Assembly (NCBI GenBank): GCA_963840925.1
Contig: CAWJAY010000031.1
Span: 27,922 to 91,921 of the forward strand
Length of the DNA: 64,000 nt
Direction of reading: 5' to 3'
DNA from: DATAOG01 sp963840925
GTDB lineage: Bacteria; Pseudomonadota; Alphaproteobacteria; Geminicoccales; Geminicoccaceae
Shown piece by piece: positions 13,075-22,170 of this stretch (positions within the stretch are counted from its first letter, which is position 1; each line of letters starts with the position of its first letter). The notes under the pieces are model-generated. The model made no database searches. It saw only the letters and a program-made list of their open reading frames with translations, and was not told the origin of the DNA. The translations under genes and the position numbers were made by a program.

Positions 13075-14026
13075 TCACTCTTGAATGCGTGTCGGACCCG
13101 CGGGGATTGCCCGATAGCGGCCGAGATATTCAGGCACCACCAGCTCGATCGGGGTGGGTGTGATGCCGAGGTCGGCGAGCGTGCGCGCGCTGGCGCTCAC
13201 GACGTTGTCGTGTTTCAGAAGCTCGACCTGATCGCGGGTCAACGGGGGCACTGGCAGCACCTCGAGCAGCCGCGCCTGCCAGGTCGCCAGCTTGAACGAG
13301 ACTGGCAGCAGCAGGCGGCGCCGCCCGATCACCTGCAGCATGTAGCGCATCAGCTCGGCGAAGCTGTAGACCCGTGGGCCGCCGAGCTCGAACGTCTCGG
13401 CCGGCGCGTCGTCCCGCTCCAGCGCCGCGACGATCGCGGCCGCGACGTCGCCGACGTAGACCGGCTGGAACCGGGTGCGGCCGCCGCCGATCAGCGGCAG
13501 CGCCGGCAGCAGCCGCGCCATCCCGGCGAACCGGTTGAAGAAACCGTCCTCGGCGCCGACCACGATGCTCGGCCGCAGGATCGTCGCCCGCGCAAACGCC
13601 TCGCGCACGGCCCGCTCGCCCGCGGCCTTGCTCCGGGCATAGGCGCTGGCCGACGCCGGATCGGCGCCGAGCGCCGAGATCTGCACCAGGCGCTGCACGC
13701 CGGCCGCGGCGGCGGCCCGAGCGATCCGCCCAGGTAGCTCGGCCTGGATTGCCTGGAAGGTTTGCCTGCGGGTCTCGTAGAGGATGCCGATCAGGTTGAC
13801 GACCGCAAACGCCCCCTGGATCGCCTCCTCGAGCGCTGCCGCGCTGCCGAGGTCGGCGCGCTCGACGACGATCTGCCCGACATCGCCCATCGGCTGCAGC
13901 CGCGCGCCATGCGCCGGATCGCGGCTGATCACCCGGAGTCTCGGCGCCGCGCGCGGCCAGCCGGCGCACGACGTGACCGCCGATGAAACCGGTGCCGCCG
14001 AAGATCGTGATCAGTCGGTCGCGCAT
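13075..14026 (-). pseudogene. NAD(P)-binding epimerase-like protein (complex I NDUFA9 type), frameshifted
   Basis: The start (ATG at 14026) encodes an atypical-SDR Rossmann motif FGGTGFIGGHVVRRLAARGA. Near 13940 one base must be skipped to reach RVISRDPAHGARL and the remaining 280 residues, which run to the stop at 13075 and include NLIGILYE, a YARSKAAGE active-site-like segment and VGAEDGFFNRF. This is the layout of the NDUFA9/39-kDa-like family, non-catalytic SDRs linked to complex I or quinone metabolism. One indel separates the halves: pseudogene or sequencing error; the rest is perfectly coding. Confidence 0.75.
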
Positions 14027-14218
14027 CGCCGTCTCCTGGCGCCGGGCCGGCGGGCCGCCACCCGCCTTGGCGAACCGACCGCGATCCGGCGGCCGGACTA
14101 TAAGGCGCCGCGCGGAAAAGAAAACGATCCGGAGCGGGGCACCCGGAGAGCCCTCGCCGCCATGGGGTTCGCGGTTGACGATCAGAGCGAGACTGCTTAC
14201 ATCGAGCCTCGCCTCCGG

Positions 14219-14305
14219 GCCCAGGTGGCGGAATTGGTAGACGCACTAGCTTCAGGTGCTAGCGGTCGCAAGGCCGTGGAGGTTCGAGTCCTCTCCTGGG
14301 CACCA
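14219..14305 (+). tRNA. tRNA-Leu (anticodon CAG)
   Basis: Class II tRNA of 87 bases with encoded CCA. The acceptor stem GCCCAGG (14219-14225) pairs with CCTGGGC (14295-14301). The anticodon stem CTAGC/GCTAG encloses the loop TTCAGGT, giving CAG. A long variable arm (CGGTCGCAAGGCCG) and a TTCGAGT T-loop complete the leucine-type fold. Confidence 0.96.
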
Positions 14306-14432
14306 TCCGCTCGTCAGCTCCGATTAATCCCGGGTTTACTGGCGGCGCGCTAGATCTCGCCGGGCCGGCAGCGGTCTGCTACGGTCACGCGCAAGGGTGG
14401 CAAAGCGCCGGGTCGGATGGATCAATCACGCG

Positions 14433-15044
14433 ATGTCGATCAGCCTACATGAGCGCGATCTGCCGGCCGGCGTCAGCCTGGGGCCGGTGGTGGCGGTCGA
14501 CACCGAGACGATGGGCCTGAAGCCGGCGCGCGACCGGCTTTGCCTCGTCCAGCTCTCGGCCGGCGATGGCGAGTGCCACCTGGTGCGCTTTTGGGCAGGC
14601 GGCTACGAGGCCCCGAATCTCGGCCGGCTGCTCGCCGATGGAGCGGTCGAGAAAGTGTTCCACTACGCCCGCTTCGACCTCGCGATCCTGCGCCGCTATC
14701 TCGGCGTCAGCGCGCGCCCGGTCTACTGCACCAAGGTCGCTTCCAAGCTCGCTCGCACCTATACCGACCGCCATGGCCTGAAGGACCTCTGCCAGGATCT
14801 GCTCGGCGTCGACCTCTCCAAGCAGATGCAAAGCTCCGACTGGGGGGCGGCCGAGCTGAGCGAGGCGCAGCTGACCTACGCCGCCAACGACGTTCTCCAC
14901 CTGCACCAGCTGCGTGAGCGCCTGACCGGCATGCTCGAGCGCGACGGCCGGGCGGCGTTGGCCCGCGCCTGTTTCGACTTTCTGCCGCATCGCGCCGAAC
15001 TCGATCTGGCCGGCTGGGCCGATGACGACATCTTCGCTTACTGA
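14433..15044 (+). CDS. RNase D-like 3'-5' exonuclease
   Basis: A 203-residue DEDD-family exonuclease domain. Motif I is DTET at residues 23-26; motif II lies in VEKVFHYARFDL; motif III is YAANDVLHL near the C-terminus, matching DEDDy enzymes. It is shorter than full RNase D (about 370 residues) because HRDC domains are absent, as is common for the alphaproteobacterial single-domain ribonuclease D annotated in this place. The ATG at 14433 is chosen; an upstream frame to 14397 adds 12 basic residues. It probably trims RNA 3' ends, which is inferred from the family. Confidence 0.88.
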   Translation: MSISLHERDLPAGVSLGPVVAVDTETMGLKPARDRLCLVQLSAGDGECHLVRFWAGGYEAPNLGRLLADGAVEKVFHYARFDLAILRRYLGVSARPVYCTKVASKLARTYTDRHGLKDLCQDLLGVDLSKQMQSSDWGAAELSEAQLTYAANDVLHLHQLRERLTGMLERDGRAALARACFDFLPHRAELDLAGWADDDIFAY

Positions 15045-15226
15045 GGCGGCGGCGTTGGCCGGTCGCGTTGACGCCCGATGCTCGGCATGACCATATTGTC
15101 GCCCCAATCACGGACACTCAGATCCGTGGCGGCACACCTGTCTTGGCATCCCAGGGCCGCCGGCGGGTCGCGATCGAAGCCAGCGACCGCGACCGGATGG
15201 CCTGCAGCGTGAGCCAGGAGCCCAAG

Positions 15227-16231
15227 ATGACCGCTGCCGCACGCCAAACCGTCAATCTGGCCGCCGTACCCTCGAGTGCGGCGCTCGCGGTCGCACGGCG
15301 GGTGCTGTGGACCGAGGCCGAGGCGCTCACGGCGCTGGCCGAGGCGCTCGACGAGGGCTTCGAGCGGTTCGTTGAGCAGCTGGCAGCGGCGGACGGCCGG
15401 GTCGTGGTCACCGGCATGGGCAAGAGCGGGCACGTCGGGCGCAAGATCGCCGCCACCCTCGCCTCGACCGGCACGCCGGCGCTCTACGTTCACCCGGCCG
15501 AGGCCAGCCACGGCGATCTCGGCATGATCACGACCCAGGACGTGGTCCTCGCCTTGTCGAATTCCGGCGAGACGCCGGAGCTCGCCGACATCGTCGCCTA
15601 CAGCCGGCGGTTTGCGATTCCGCTGCTTGCGATCGTCGGCCGCGCTCCCAGCAGCCTGGCCGAGACCGCGGATCTGGTCCTGGTCCTGCCGAGACGGCCT
15701 GAGGCCTGCCCGATGGGCCTGGCGCCGACCACCTCGACCACGGCGATGCTGGCGCTCGGCGATGCGCTTGCGGTGGCACTGCTGGAGCGGCGCGGGTTCG
15801 GCAGCCAGGACTTCAGCCTGCTCCATCCCGGCGGCAAGCTCGGTCAACTGCTGGTGCGGGTCGAAGAGCTGATGCACTCGGGCGCCGACCTGCCGACCGT
15901 CGGCATGGAGGCGCGCATGCCGGAGGTGCTGCTCGAGATGACCGCCAAGCGGCTCGGCTGTGTCGCCGTGCTCAACGGCCGCGGCGGTCTCGCCGGCATC
16001 ATCACCGACGGCGACCTGAGACGCCACATGAGCCCGGATCTGCTTGAGCGCCGCGCGGTCGAGATCATGACCCCGGCGCCCAAGACGATCCGGCCGCAGG
16101 CGCTGGCCGCCGAGGCGCTGGCCGTGATGAACCAGGCTGAGCGGCCGTTCACGGTGATCTTCGTGGTCGAGCGCGGCCGGCCGGTCGGCGCGCTGCACAT
16201 GCACGACTGCCTGCGCGCGGGCATCGCATGA
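15227..16231 (+). CDS. kdsD: Arabinose-5-phosphate isomerase KdsD (KpsF/GutQ family)
   Basis: Converts ribulose-5-phosphate to arabinose-5-phosphate, the first step towards Kdo of lipopolysaccharide. The 334-residue protein has an N-terminal SIS domain (GMGKSGHVGRKI, the HGDLG segment, SNSGETPE) and two C-terminal CBS motifs (IITDGDLRR is the first). The ATG at 15227 follows GGAG by about seven bases; earlier in-frame starts at 15068 and 15197 lack one. Stop and lptC start overlap as ATGA, so the gene heads the kdsD-lptC-lptA-lptB cluster. Confidence 0.95.
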   Translation: MTAAARQTVNLAAVPSSAALAVARRVLWTEAEALTALAEALDEGFERFVEQLAAADGRVVVTGMGKSGHVGRKIAATLASTGTPALYVHPAEASHGDLGMITTQDVVLALSNSGETPELADIVAYSRRFAIPLLAIVGRAPSSLAETADLVLVLPRRPEACPMGLAPTTSTTAMLALGDALAVALLERRGFGSQDFSLLHPGGKLGQLLVRVEELMHSGADLPTVGMEARMPEVLLEMTAKRLGCVAVLNGRGGLAGIITDGDLRRHMSPDLLERRAVEIMTPAPKTIRPQALAAEALAVMNQAERPFTVIFVVERGRPVGALHMHDCLRAGIA

Positions 16232-16893
16232 GCCAGATCGGCACGATCGGCGTCAACGACGGCCGGCGCTTCAGGCCCATACCGCCGGTGCACCGCCGGT
16301 ACAGCCGGCTGGTCGAGCTGCTGCGCTACCTGCTGCCCGCGGTCGCGCTCAGCCTGATCGCGCTGGTCGGCCTCTGGCCCCAGCTGATCGGCGGCGCCGG
16401 CGGGCTGATCGTCCCGATCTTCGCCAACGCCAACGTCGACGGCGCCGACGTCATGCGGATGCACCGCCCGCGCTATGTCGGTCAGACCAAGAATGCCGAA
16501 TCATACGTGCTGACCGCGGCGTCGGCCTATGCCGACCCGAAGCGGCCCGACCGGGTGCATTTGGATCGCCCGGCCGGTGCGCTCACGACTGCCGGTCCGC
16601 GCGATCTGAACCTGACCGCGCAGGGCGGCCTCTATAACCGTGAAGCCGACAAGCTCGATCTGGATGGCGGCGTGACGCTGACCACCAGCGATGGCTATCG
16701 CTTCGACACCGTCCGCGCGCGCATCGACCTGCGCGAAGGGCTGGTGGTCGGCGACCGACCGATCCAGGGCTCAGGGCCGACCGGAACGCTCTCGGCCGAC
16801 CGCTTCCAGATCTATGGCCAGGGCGATCGGCTGCGCTTCGAGGGTCGGGTCAAGGTGACCCTGCCGCCCAGCCCGCGCGACGAGGCCTCCTGA
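16228..16893 (+). CDS. lptC: LPS export ABC transporter periplasmic protein LptC
   Basis: A 221-residue bitopic inner-membrane protein. One membrane helix at about residues 30-55 is followed by a periplasmic beta-jellyroll with repeated short strands that end in the family motif region (GGLYNREADKLDLDGGV, TTSDGYRF). LptC receives LPS from LptBFG and hands it to LptA. Translationally coupled to kdsD by ATGA and one base from lptA. Identification rests on architecture plus context, both strong. Confidence 0.9.
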   Translation: MSQIGTIGVNDGRRFRPIPPVHRRYSRLVELLRYLLPAVALSLIALVGLWPQLIGGAGGLIVPIFANANVDGADVMRMHRPRYVGQTKNAESYVLTAASAYADPKRPDRVHLDRPAGALTTAGPRDLNLTAQGGLYNREADKLDLDGGVTLTTSDGYRFDTVRARIDLREGLVVGDRPIQGSGPTGTLSADRFQIYGQGDRLRFEGRVKVTLPPSPRDEAS

Positions 16894-16894
16894 C

Positions 16895-17584
16895 GTGGTT
16901 TGCGCTCGCCGGCGGCATCGTTCGGCTTCGGCTCTGCGCCCAAAGATCAGCTGGCGCTCCGCCCTGCGCTTGGGCCTTGTCGCCGCGCTGAGCCTGGCGG
17001 CGCCGGTAGTCGGCCGCGCTCAAGCGTCGCGGCACGACAGCGCCCTGCCGATCGAGATTACCGCCGATCGCCTCGAAGTCGTGCAGCCGGAACGGGTCGC
17101 GATCTTCACGGGCCAGGTCGATGCGGTCCAGGGCGATATGGTGCTGAGCGCCGACCAGCTCCGGGTCTATTACAACGCGGAGAACCAGGAGGCCGGGTCG
17201 GCCGTGCCCGGCGGCAGCTCGATCCGGCGGATCGAGGCCGAGGGCAACGTCTTCCTGTCATCGCCGGACCAAACCGCGCAGGGCAAGACCGGCGTCTACG
17301 ACGTCGCCGGCGACCAGCTGACCCTTCAAGGCTCGGTCGTGCTGACCCAGGGCGACGACGTCATCCGCGGCGACCGGCTCGAGATCGAACTGGCAAGCGG
17401 CCGTTCGCGCGTCCTCGCCGCCGAGGGCGCCAGCGCGGGCGGCGGCCCGTCGGAGCGCGTACGCGCCCTGTTCGTCCCAGGCGGCGCGGAGGGCCCGGCA
17501 GCGGCTGGTAGCGAGGCGGAGGCAGCGCCGACCGGCCCCGACCGCCCGGCACTGCCGGCCGCCAAGCCGTCGGCGACCGAATAG
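16895..17584 (+). CDS. lptA: LPS transport periplasmic protein LptA
   Basis: A 229-residue OstA-like protein that forms the periplasmic bridge for LPS. An unusually long basic N-region precedes the hydrophobic signal core (about residues 28-46, cleavage after GRAQA). The mature jellyroll shows ITADRLEVVQPERVAIFTG and a second strand set with GKTGVYDVAGDQLTLQGSVVLTQGDDVIRGDRL. The start is GTG at 16895, one base after the lptC stop. A low-complexity Ala/Pro tail of about 40 residues is dispensable-looking. Next gene lptB begins 8 bases later. Confidence 0.9.
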   Translation: MVCARRRHRSASALRPKISWRSALRLGLVAALSLAAPVVGRAQASRHDSALPIEITADRLEVVQPERVAIFTGQVDAVQGDMVLSADQLRVYYNAENQEAGSAVPGGSSIRRIEAEGNVFLSSPDQTAQGKTGVYDVAGDQLTLQGSVVLTQGDDVIRGDRLEIELASGRSRVLAAEGASAGGGPSERVRALFVPGGAEGPAAAGSEAEAAPTGPDRPALPAAKPSATE

Positions 17585-17591
17585 CCCCGTC

Positions 17592-18398
17592 ATGGCGACG
17601 CGCATCCGATCGACCGAGATCGCCAACCCGGCAACGCAGCCCGCCCGTGGCGGGCGGCCGCAGGTGATCCAGGGCACCGCCGGCCTTGCCGCGCACAACC
17701 TCGGCAAGCAGTTCAAGGGCCGCCAGGTGGTGCGCGACGTCAGCCTCCAGGTCCACCGCGGCGAGGCGGTCGGCCTGCTCGGGCCCAACGGCGCCGGCAA
17801 GACCACCTGCTTTTACATCATCACCGGCCTGCTGCGCGCCGACTACGGCACGGTTACCCTGGATGGCGCCGACATCACCCAGCTGCCGATGTACCGCCGG
17901 GCGCGGCTCGGGATCGGCTATCTGCCGCAGGAGGCGTCGATCTTTCGCGGCCTGTCGGTCGAGGCCAATGTCCGCGCGGTGCTCGAGGTCTCGGAGCCGG
18001 TCCGCAGCCAGCGCGAGGCCCGTCTCGACGAGCTGCTGGCCGAATTCTCGCTGACCCATCTGCGCCGCGCGCCGGCGCTCGCGTTGTCGGGCGGCGAGCG
18101 CCGCCGGGTCGAGATCGCCCGCGCGCTCGCCTCCGAGCCGAGCTTCATCCTGCTCGACGAGCCGCTCGCCGGCATCGACCCGATCAACATCGCCGACATC
18201 CGCTCCTTGGTCGCCCATCTGAAGGACCGCGGGCTGGGGGTCCTGATCACGGACCACAACGTGCGCGACACGCTCGACATCATCGACCGCGCCTACATCC
18301 TGCACGAGGGGCAGGTATTGATGGAGGGCGCCCCCCACGAGATCGTCGCGCACGAGGACGTGCGCCGGGTCTACCTCGGAGACCGGTTCTCGCTCTAG
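17592..18398 (+). CDS. lptB: LPS export ABC transporter ATP-binding protein LptB
   Basis: Cytoplasmic ATPase driving LPS extraction with LptF and LptG. 268 residues: Walker A GPNGAGKT at residues 64-71, the Q-loop YLPQEASIF, the signature LSGGERRR, Walker B ILLDEPLAGIDP, and the H-loop DHNVRDTL, all canonical for LptB. About 28 extra N-terminal residues precede the usual start; an internal start cannot be excluded, but ATG 17592 has the best spacing to lptA. rpoN follows after 14 bases. Confidence 0.96.
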   Translation: MATRIRSTEIANPATQPARGGRPQVIQGTAGLAAHNLGKQFKGRQVVRDVSLQVHRGEAVGLLGPNGAGKTTCFYIITGLLRADYGTVTLDGADITQLPMYRRARLGIGYLPQEASIFRGLSVEANVRAVLEVSEPVRSQREARLDELLAEFSLTHLRRAPALALSGGERRRVEIARALASEPSFILLDEPLAGIDPINIADIRSLVAHLKDRGLGVLITDHNVRDTLDIIDRAYILHEGQVLMEGAPHEIVAHEDVRRVYLGDRFSL

Positions 18399-18412
18399 GC
18401 CGGCCGCCGCCC

Positions 18413-19939
18413 ATGTCATTGTCCCTCCGCCTCGACCTGCGTCAGAGCCAGAGCCTGGTGATGACGCCGCAGCTGCAGCAGGCGATCAAGCTGCTGCAGC
18501 TCTCGAATCTCGAGCTCTCGGCCTACGTCGAGGGCGAGGTGGAGCAGAACCCGCTGCTCGAGCGCCAGGAGGAGCCGGATCCCGCGGGCCCGGAACTCGA
18601 GCCGGGCCCTGCGCCGGCCGAGGTCGTGGCCGCCGCCGGGGCCGATCCCGAGCTCAACGGCAGCGTCGAGATGACCACCGCCGGCGAGCCGGGCGACGGC
18701 TGGTCGGGAGCACCCGACGATGGCTGGCCGGAGCCGGTCCCGGAGCGCGATCTCGCGGGCCTGGGCGTCAGCGGCATGGTCCCGATAGGCCGGGGCGGCG
18801 GCACCGATTTCGATGACCGGGCAGTTGACCTCGAGGCGCGCCTGAGCCGGCCACCGACCTTGCGCGAGCATCTGATCGAGCAGCTCCAGCTCGACTTCCC
18901 GGCGAGCGCCGAGCGTCTGATCGGGCTGCATCTGATCGACCTGTTGGACGATGCCGGCTACGTCCGGGAAGACCTCGACACGGTCGCCGGCCGGCTCGGC
19001 TGCGCGACCGTCAAGGTCGAGACGGTGCTCGCCCGCCTGCAGCGGTTCGACCCGCCGGGCATGTTCGCGCGCTCGCTCAAGGAGTGTCTGGCCCTTCAGT
19101 TGCGCGATCGCGACCGGCTCGACCCCGCGATGGCGGCGCTGCTCGACCACCTCGACCTGCTGGCGCAGGCGGAGTTCCCGGCGCTGATCAAGATCTGCGG
19201 CGTGCTGCCCGACGACCTGCCCGAGATGATCGCCGAGCTCAAGGCGCTCAACCCAAAGCCGGGGCTCGCTTTTGCCCAGGACCCGATCGAGGCGGTGGTG
19301 CCCGACATCTTCGTCCTGCCGACCCAGGCCGGCGGCTGGCGGATCGAGCTGAACAGCGCCACGCTGCCCAAGGTCATCGTCAACCGGTCGTATTATACCG
19401 AGCTTGCGCGCCAGAGTACGGACAAGCGCGCGCGCGAGTATGTCAGCGAGCGGTTTCAGTCGGCCAACTGGCTGATCAAGGCGCTGGATCAGCGGGCCCG
19501 GACGGTGCTGCGCGTGGCCGAGGCGGTGGTCGCCCGTCAGTTGCCGTTTCTCCAGCAGGGGGTGCATTACCTGCGCCCGCTCGTGCTGCGCGACATTGCG
19601 GCGGCGACCCAACTGCATGAGAGCACAGTGTCGCGTGCGACCGCCGACAAGTATGTTGCGACGCCGCGTGGCAACCTTCCGTTCAGATATTTCTTCTCCA
19701 ATGCCCTGCCTGGCACCAATGGCGCTGCCAGCCACTCCGCCGAGGCGATCCGTCAGCAGATGAAGACGATGATCGAGCGCGAGGATCTGGACAACGTGCT
19801 GTCGGACGACCAGCTGGTGGCGGCGCTGCGCGCGGAGGGGGTCGCGATCGCGCGCCGCACGGTCGCCAAATATCGCGAGTCGCTCGCCATCCCGTCTTCG
19901 GTCCACCGGCGCCGCGCGAAGGCATTAAGGCTTGCTTAA
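18413..19939 (+). CDS. rpoN: RNA polymerase sigma-54 factor RpoN
   Basis: Sigma factor for enhancer-dependent promoters (-24/-12). 508 residues in the normal order: Gln/Leu-rich region I at the N-terminus (RLDLRQSQSLVMTPQLQQA), an acidic variable region II, the core-binding and HTH domain, and the C-terminal RpoN box ARRTVAKYRESL, followed by the basic end. Located after lptB and before the regulatory PTS genes, as in many proteobacteria. The hpf gene usually found between rpoN and ptsN is missing here. Confidence 0.97.
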   Translation: MSLSLRLDLRQSQSLVMTPQLQQAIKLLQLSNLELSAYVEGEVEQNPLLERQEEPDPAGPELEPGPAPAEVVAAAGADPELNGSVEMTTAGEPGDGWSGAPDDGWPEPVPERDLAGLGVSGMVPIGRGGGTDFDDRAVDLEARLSRPPTLREHLIEQLQLDFPASAERLIGLHLIDLLDDAGYVREDLDTVAGRLGCATVKVETVLARLQRFDPPGMFARSLKECLALQLRDRDRLDPAMAALLDHLDLLAQAEFPALIKICGVLPDDLPEMIAELKALNPKPGLAFAQDPIEAVVPDIFVLPTQAGGWRIELNSATLPKVIVNRSYYTELARQSTDKRAREYVSERFQSANWLIKALDQRARTVLRVAEAVVARQLPFLQQGVHYLRPLVLRDIAAATQLHESTVSRATADKYVATPRGNLPFRYFFSNALPGTNGAASHSAEAIRQQMKTMIEREDLDNVLSDDQLVAALRAEGVAIARRTVAKYRESLAIPSSVHRRRAKALRLA

Positions 19940-20230
19940 CGCCGCGTTTGGGCTCATCCTCGCCGGCGGTCAGGCTGGGGCACGTCGGTCGCCACAAGAC
20001 GTGCCGGGAGGCCCTCTTTGCCAGTGCGGAGCCGCGATCCGGCGAATGGAACTTTGCCGAGATGCACCCGTTTGGCCACCTACGGGAGCCGGTTGGCGCC
20101 CGTGTTGCCAAGGCCGACCGACGGTCGCCGGTATGGCTTTGCCGGGCCGGTCGCTTCGCCAACGGCCGAGTGGCGTGATGCCCCGGTGATCTGGCCTCCA
20201 AAGGGTTGAGCCGAGCGCTTCGGTCTTCGC
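19940..20230 (+). other. Intergenic region rpoN-ptsN with repeats, no hpf
   Basis: About 290 bases where hibernation factor hpf is normally found. No reading frame resembles Hpf. There is an 8-bp inverted repeat at 19979-20005 (GGCACGTC / GACGTGCC) and three copies of CTTTGCC (near 20018, 20052 and 20137), plus other GCCAAGGCC-like pieces. It looks like non-coding repeat-like filler, possibly REP-type. The short frames here have shadow-like composition. Confidence 0.35.
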
Positions 20231-20701
20231 ATGGTCGAGCTTGCCGACATCATCGCTCCCAACGGGATCGTCCTCGATCTCAAGCACTGCAACAGCAAGC
20301 GGCAGGTGCTGAAGGAGCTCTCGCAGCAGGCTTCGGCCGCGCTCGGGATCGATCCGCAGCAGTTGCTCGATGCTCTGATGGAGCGCGAGCGCCTGGGCAC
20401 GACCGGGATCGGCCACGGGATCGCGATTCCGCACGCCCGCCTGCACGCGGTCGACCGGCTGGTCGGCCTGTTCGCCCGCCTCGAGCAGCCGGTCGACTTC
20501 GAATCCCTGGACGACCAGCCGAGTGATCTGATCTTCCTGCTGCTGGCGCCGGATTCCGCCGACGCCGACAGCCTGAAGGCGCTCGCCCGGATCTCGCGGC
20601 TGCTTAGGGATCCGGGGCTCCGGCAGCGGCTGCGCCAGGAGGTCGACCGCGAGGCGGTCTATCGCCTGCTGACCCAGAAGCCGGAGTGCCATGCGGCGTA
20701 A
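20231..20701 (+). CDS. ptsN: PTS IIA-like nitrogen-regulatory protein PtsN (EIIA-Ntr)
   Basis: Terminal phosphoacceptor of the nitrogen-related PTS, a regulator rather than a sugar transporter. The 156-residue EIIA domain has its phosphorylated His68 in GIAIPHAR. The C-terminal residues follow the family (LLRDPGLRQRLR). It overlaps the hprK start by 11 bases, indicating coupling. Confidence 0.96.
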   Translation: MVELADIIAPNGIVLDLKHCNSKRQVLKELSQQASAALGIDPQQLLDALMERERLGTTGIGHGIAIPHARLHAVDRLVGLFARLEQPVDFESLDDQPSDLIFLLLAPDSADADSLKALARISRLLRDPGLRQRLRQEVDREAVYRLLTQKPECHAA

Positions 20702-21197
20702 TGCCGCCGCGATCGGCTTGGTCGACCTGGGGGACCGAGCCAGCATCGCCCCCTCAGGTGCGATCACAGCTTGGCTGCACGCGAGCTGCGTCGAGCTCGG
20801 TTCGACCGGCGTCGTCCTGCTTGGCGCCTCCGGCAGCGGCAAATCCGATCTGGCGCTGCGCCTGATCGATGCCGGCGCCCGTCTGGTCGCCGATGACCAG
20901 CTCGAGGTCGAGCGCCGGGGCGATCAGCTGTTCGGCCGGCCGGCTCCGGCTCTGGCCGGGCTGCTCGAGGTGCGCGGCTTCGGCATCGTGCGGCTGCCCT
21001 GGTGCGCACAGAGCGGGCTGGGGCTCGCGGTCGAGCTTCTGCCCGATGCGCCGCAGCCGCGCCTGCCCGCGTTCGAGCCCTACGAACTGCTCGGCGTCCC
21101 CTTGCCCCGCCTGCGCCTGAATCCGTGGGCGCCGTCCGCCGTCGCCAAGATCCGGCTGGCGCTCACCGCCGAGCGCATCGAGCCCGGTCCCCGATGA
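20691..21197 (+). CDS. hprK: HPr kinase/phosphorylase HprK, short alphaproteobacterial form
   Basis: Phosphorylates HPr on a serine. At 168 residues it consists only of the catalytic domain: Walker A GASGSGKS at residues 45-52, then ADDQLEVERRG and EVRGFGIV, which is the HPr-kinase signature region. The N-terminal domain of Firmicutes HprK is absent, as usual in alphaproteobacteria. It overlaps ptsN by 11 bases and rapZ by ATGA. Confidence 0.93.
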   Translation: MRRNAAAIGLVDLGDRASIAPSGAITAWLHASCVELGSTGVVLLGASGSGKSDLALRLIDAGARLVADDQLEVERRGDQLFGRPAPALAGLLEVRGFGIVRLPWCAQSGLGLAVELLPDAPQPRLPAFEPYELLGVPLPRLRLNPWAPSAVAKIRLALTAERIEPGPR

Positions 21198-22111
21198 GCC
21201 GCATCGTCCTGGTGACCGGCATGGCGGGGGCGGGTCGAACGTCTGCGCTCAAGGATCTCGAGGATCTCGGATTCGAAGCGGTCGACAATCTGCCCGCAAC
21301 GCTGCTCGGCACGCTGGTCCGGCCCGGCAATCGGGTCGAGCGCGACGTCGCGATCGGCATCGACTGCCGGACCCGCGCGTTCGATCCCCAGAAGCTGTGC
21401 CGGCAGCTGGCGGAGCGTTCGAACAGCGGTAGCTCGAACCTCAGCCTGCTATTCCTCGACTGCGATGACGAGATCCTCCGGCGACGGTTCACCGAAACGC
21501 GCCGCCGGCACCCGCTCGGCCCCGATCGCCCGGTCACCGACGGCATCCTGCGCGAGCGGCAGCTGATGGCGCCGCTGCGCGCGCGCGCCGATCTCGTGAT
21601 CGACACCTCGCAGCTGTCGCCCGGCGGCCTGCGCGCGCTGATCACCGGTCATTTCGGCCAGGCGACCGCGGCCCAGACGACGTTGTCGGTGATCTCCTTC
21701 GCCTACCGCAATGGCCTGCCGCGCGAGGCGGACCTCGTGTTCGACGTCCGCTTCCTGGTCAACCCGCACTACGTCGACGAACTGCGCCCGCTGACCGGAG
21801 CCGACCGACCGGTGCGCGCCTATGTCGAGGCCGACCCGGCGTTCCCGATCCTGATGGCGCGGCTCGAGGCGCTGCTGATGCCGCTGCTGCCGCTCTACCA
21901 GAAGGAAGGCAAAAGCTATCTGACCATCGCCTTCGGCTGTACCGGCGGTCGCCATCGCTCGGTCGTGGTCGCCGAAAGCTTCGCCGCGCTGCTGCGCAAC
22001 GCCGGCCGGCTGGTGGCGGTTCAGCACCGCGATACCCCGGAGGCCAACGGGGTGGCGCCGGACGCCGGCCTGGAGAGCCCGGCCGAGACCGCCGAGGCTC
22101 AGGTCTCCTGA
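21194..22111 (+). CDS. rapZ: RNase adapter/nucleotide-binding protein RapZ
   Basis: A 305-residue RapZ (YvcJ) protein. In enterobacteria it binds small RNAs and controls glucosamine-6-phosphate synthase; in alphaproteobacteria its target is unproven. The N-terminal P-loop is GMAGAGRT (residues 9-16), with Arg where Walker A has Lys. The C-terminal part keeps the family block IAFGCTGGRHRSV. Start ATG 21194 overlaps the hprK stop; the frame is open upstream to 21002 inside hprK. Confidence 0.94.
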   Translation: MSRIVLVTGMAGAGRTSALKDLEDLGFEAVDNLPATLLGTLVRPGNRVERDVAIGIDCRTRAFDPQKLCRQLAERSNSGSSNLSLLFLDCDDEILRRRFTETRRRHPLGPDRPVTDGILRERQLMAPLRARADLVIDTSQLSPGGLRALITGHFGQATAAQTTLSVISFAYRNGLPREADLVFDVRFLVNPHYVDELRPLTGADRPVRAYVEADPAFPILMARLEALLMPLLPLYQKEGKSYLTIAFGCTGGRHRSVVVAESFAALLRNAGRLVAVQHRDTPEANGVAPDAGLESPAETAEAQVS

Positions 22112-22170
22112 GGGCCGATGCATCCCGACGTCGACTCCTCCCCGCCCCCAGCTTCCTGGAGCGCTCGTCC

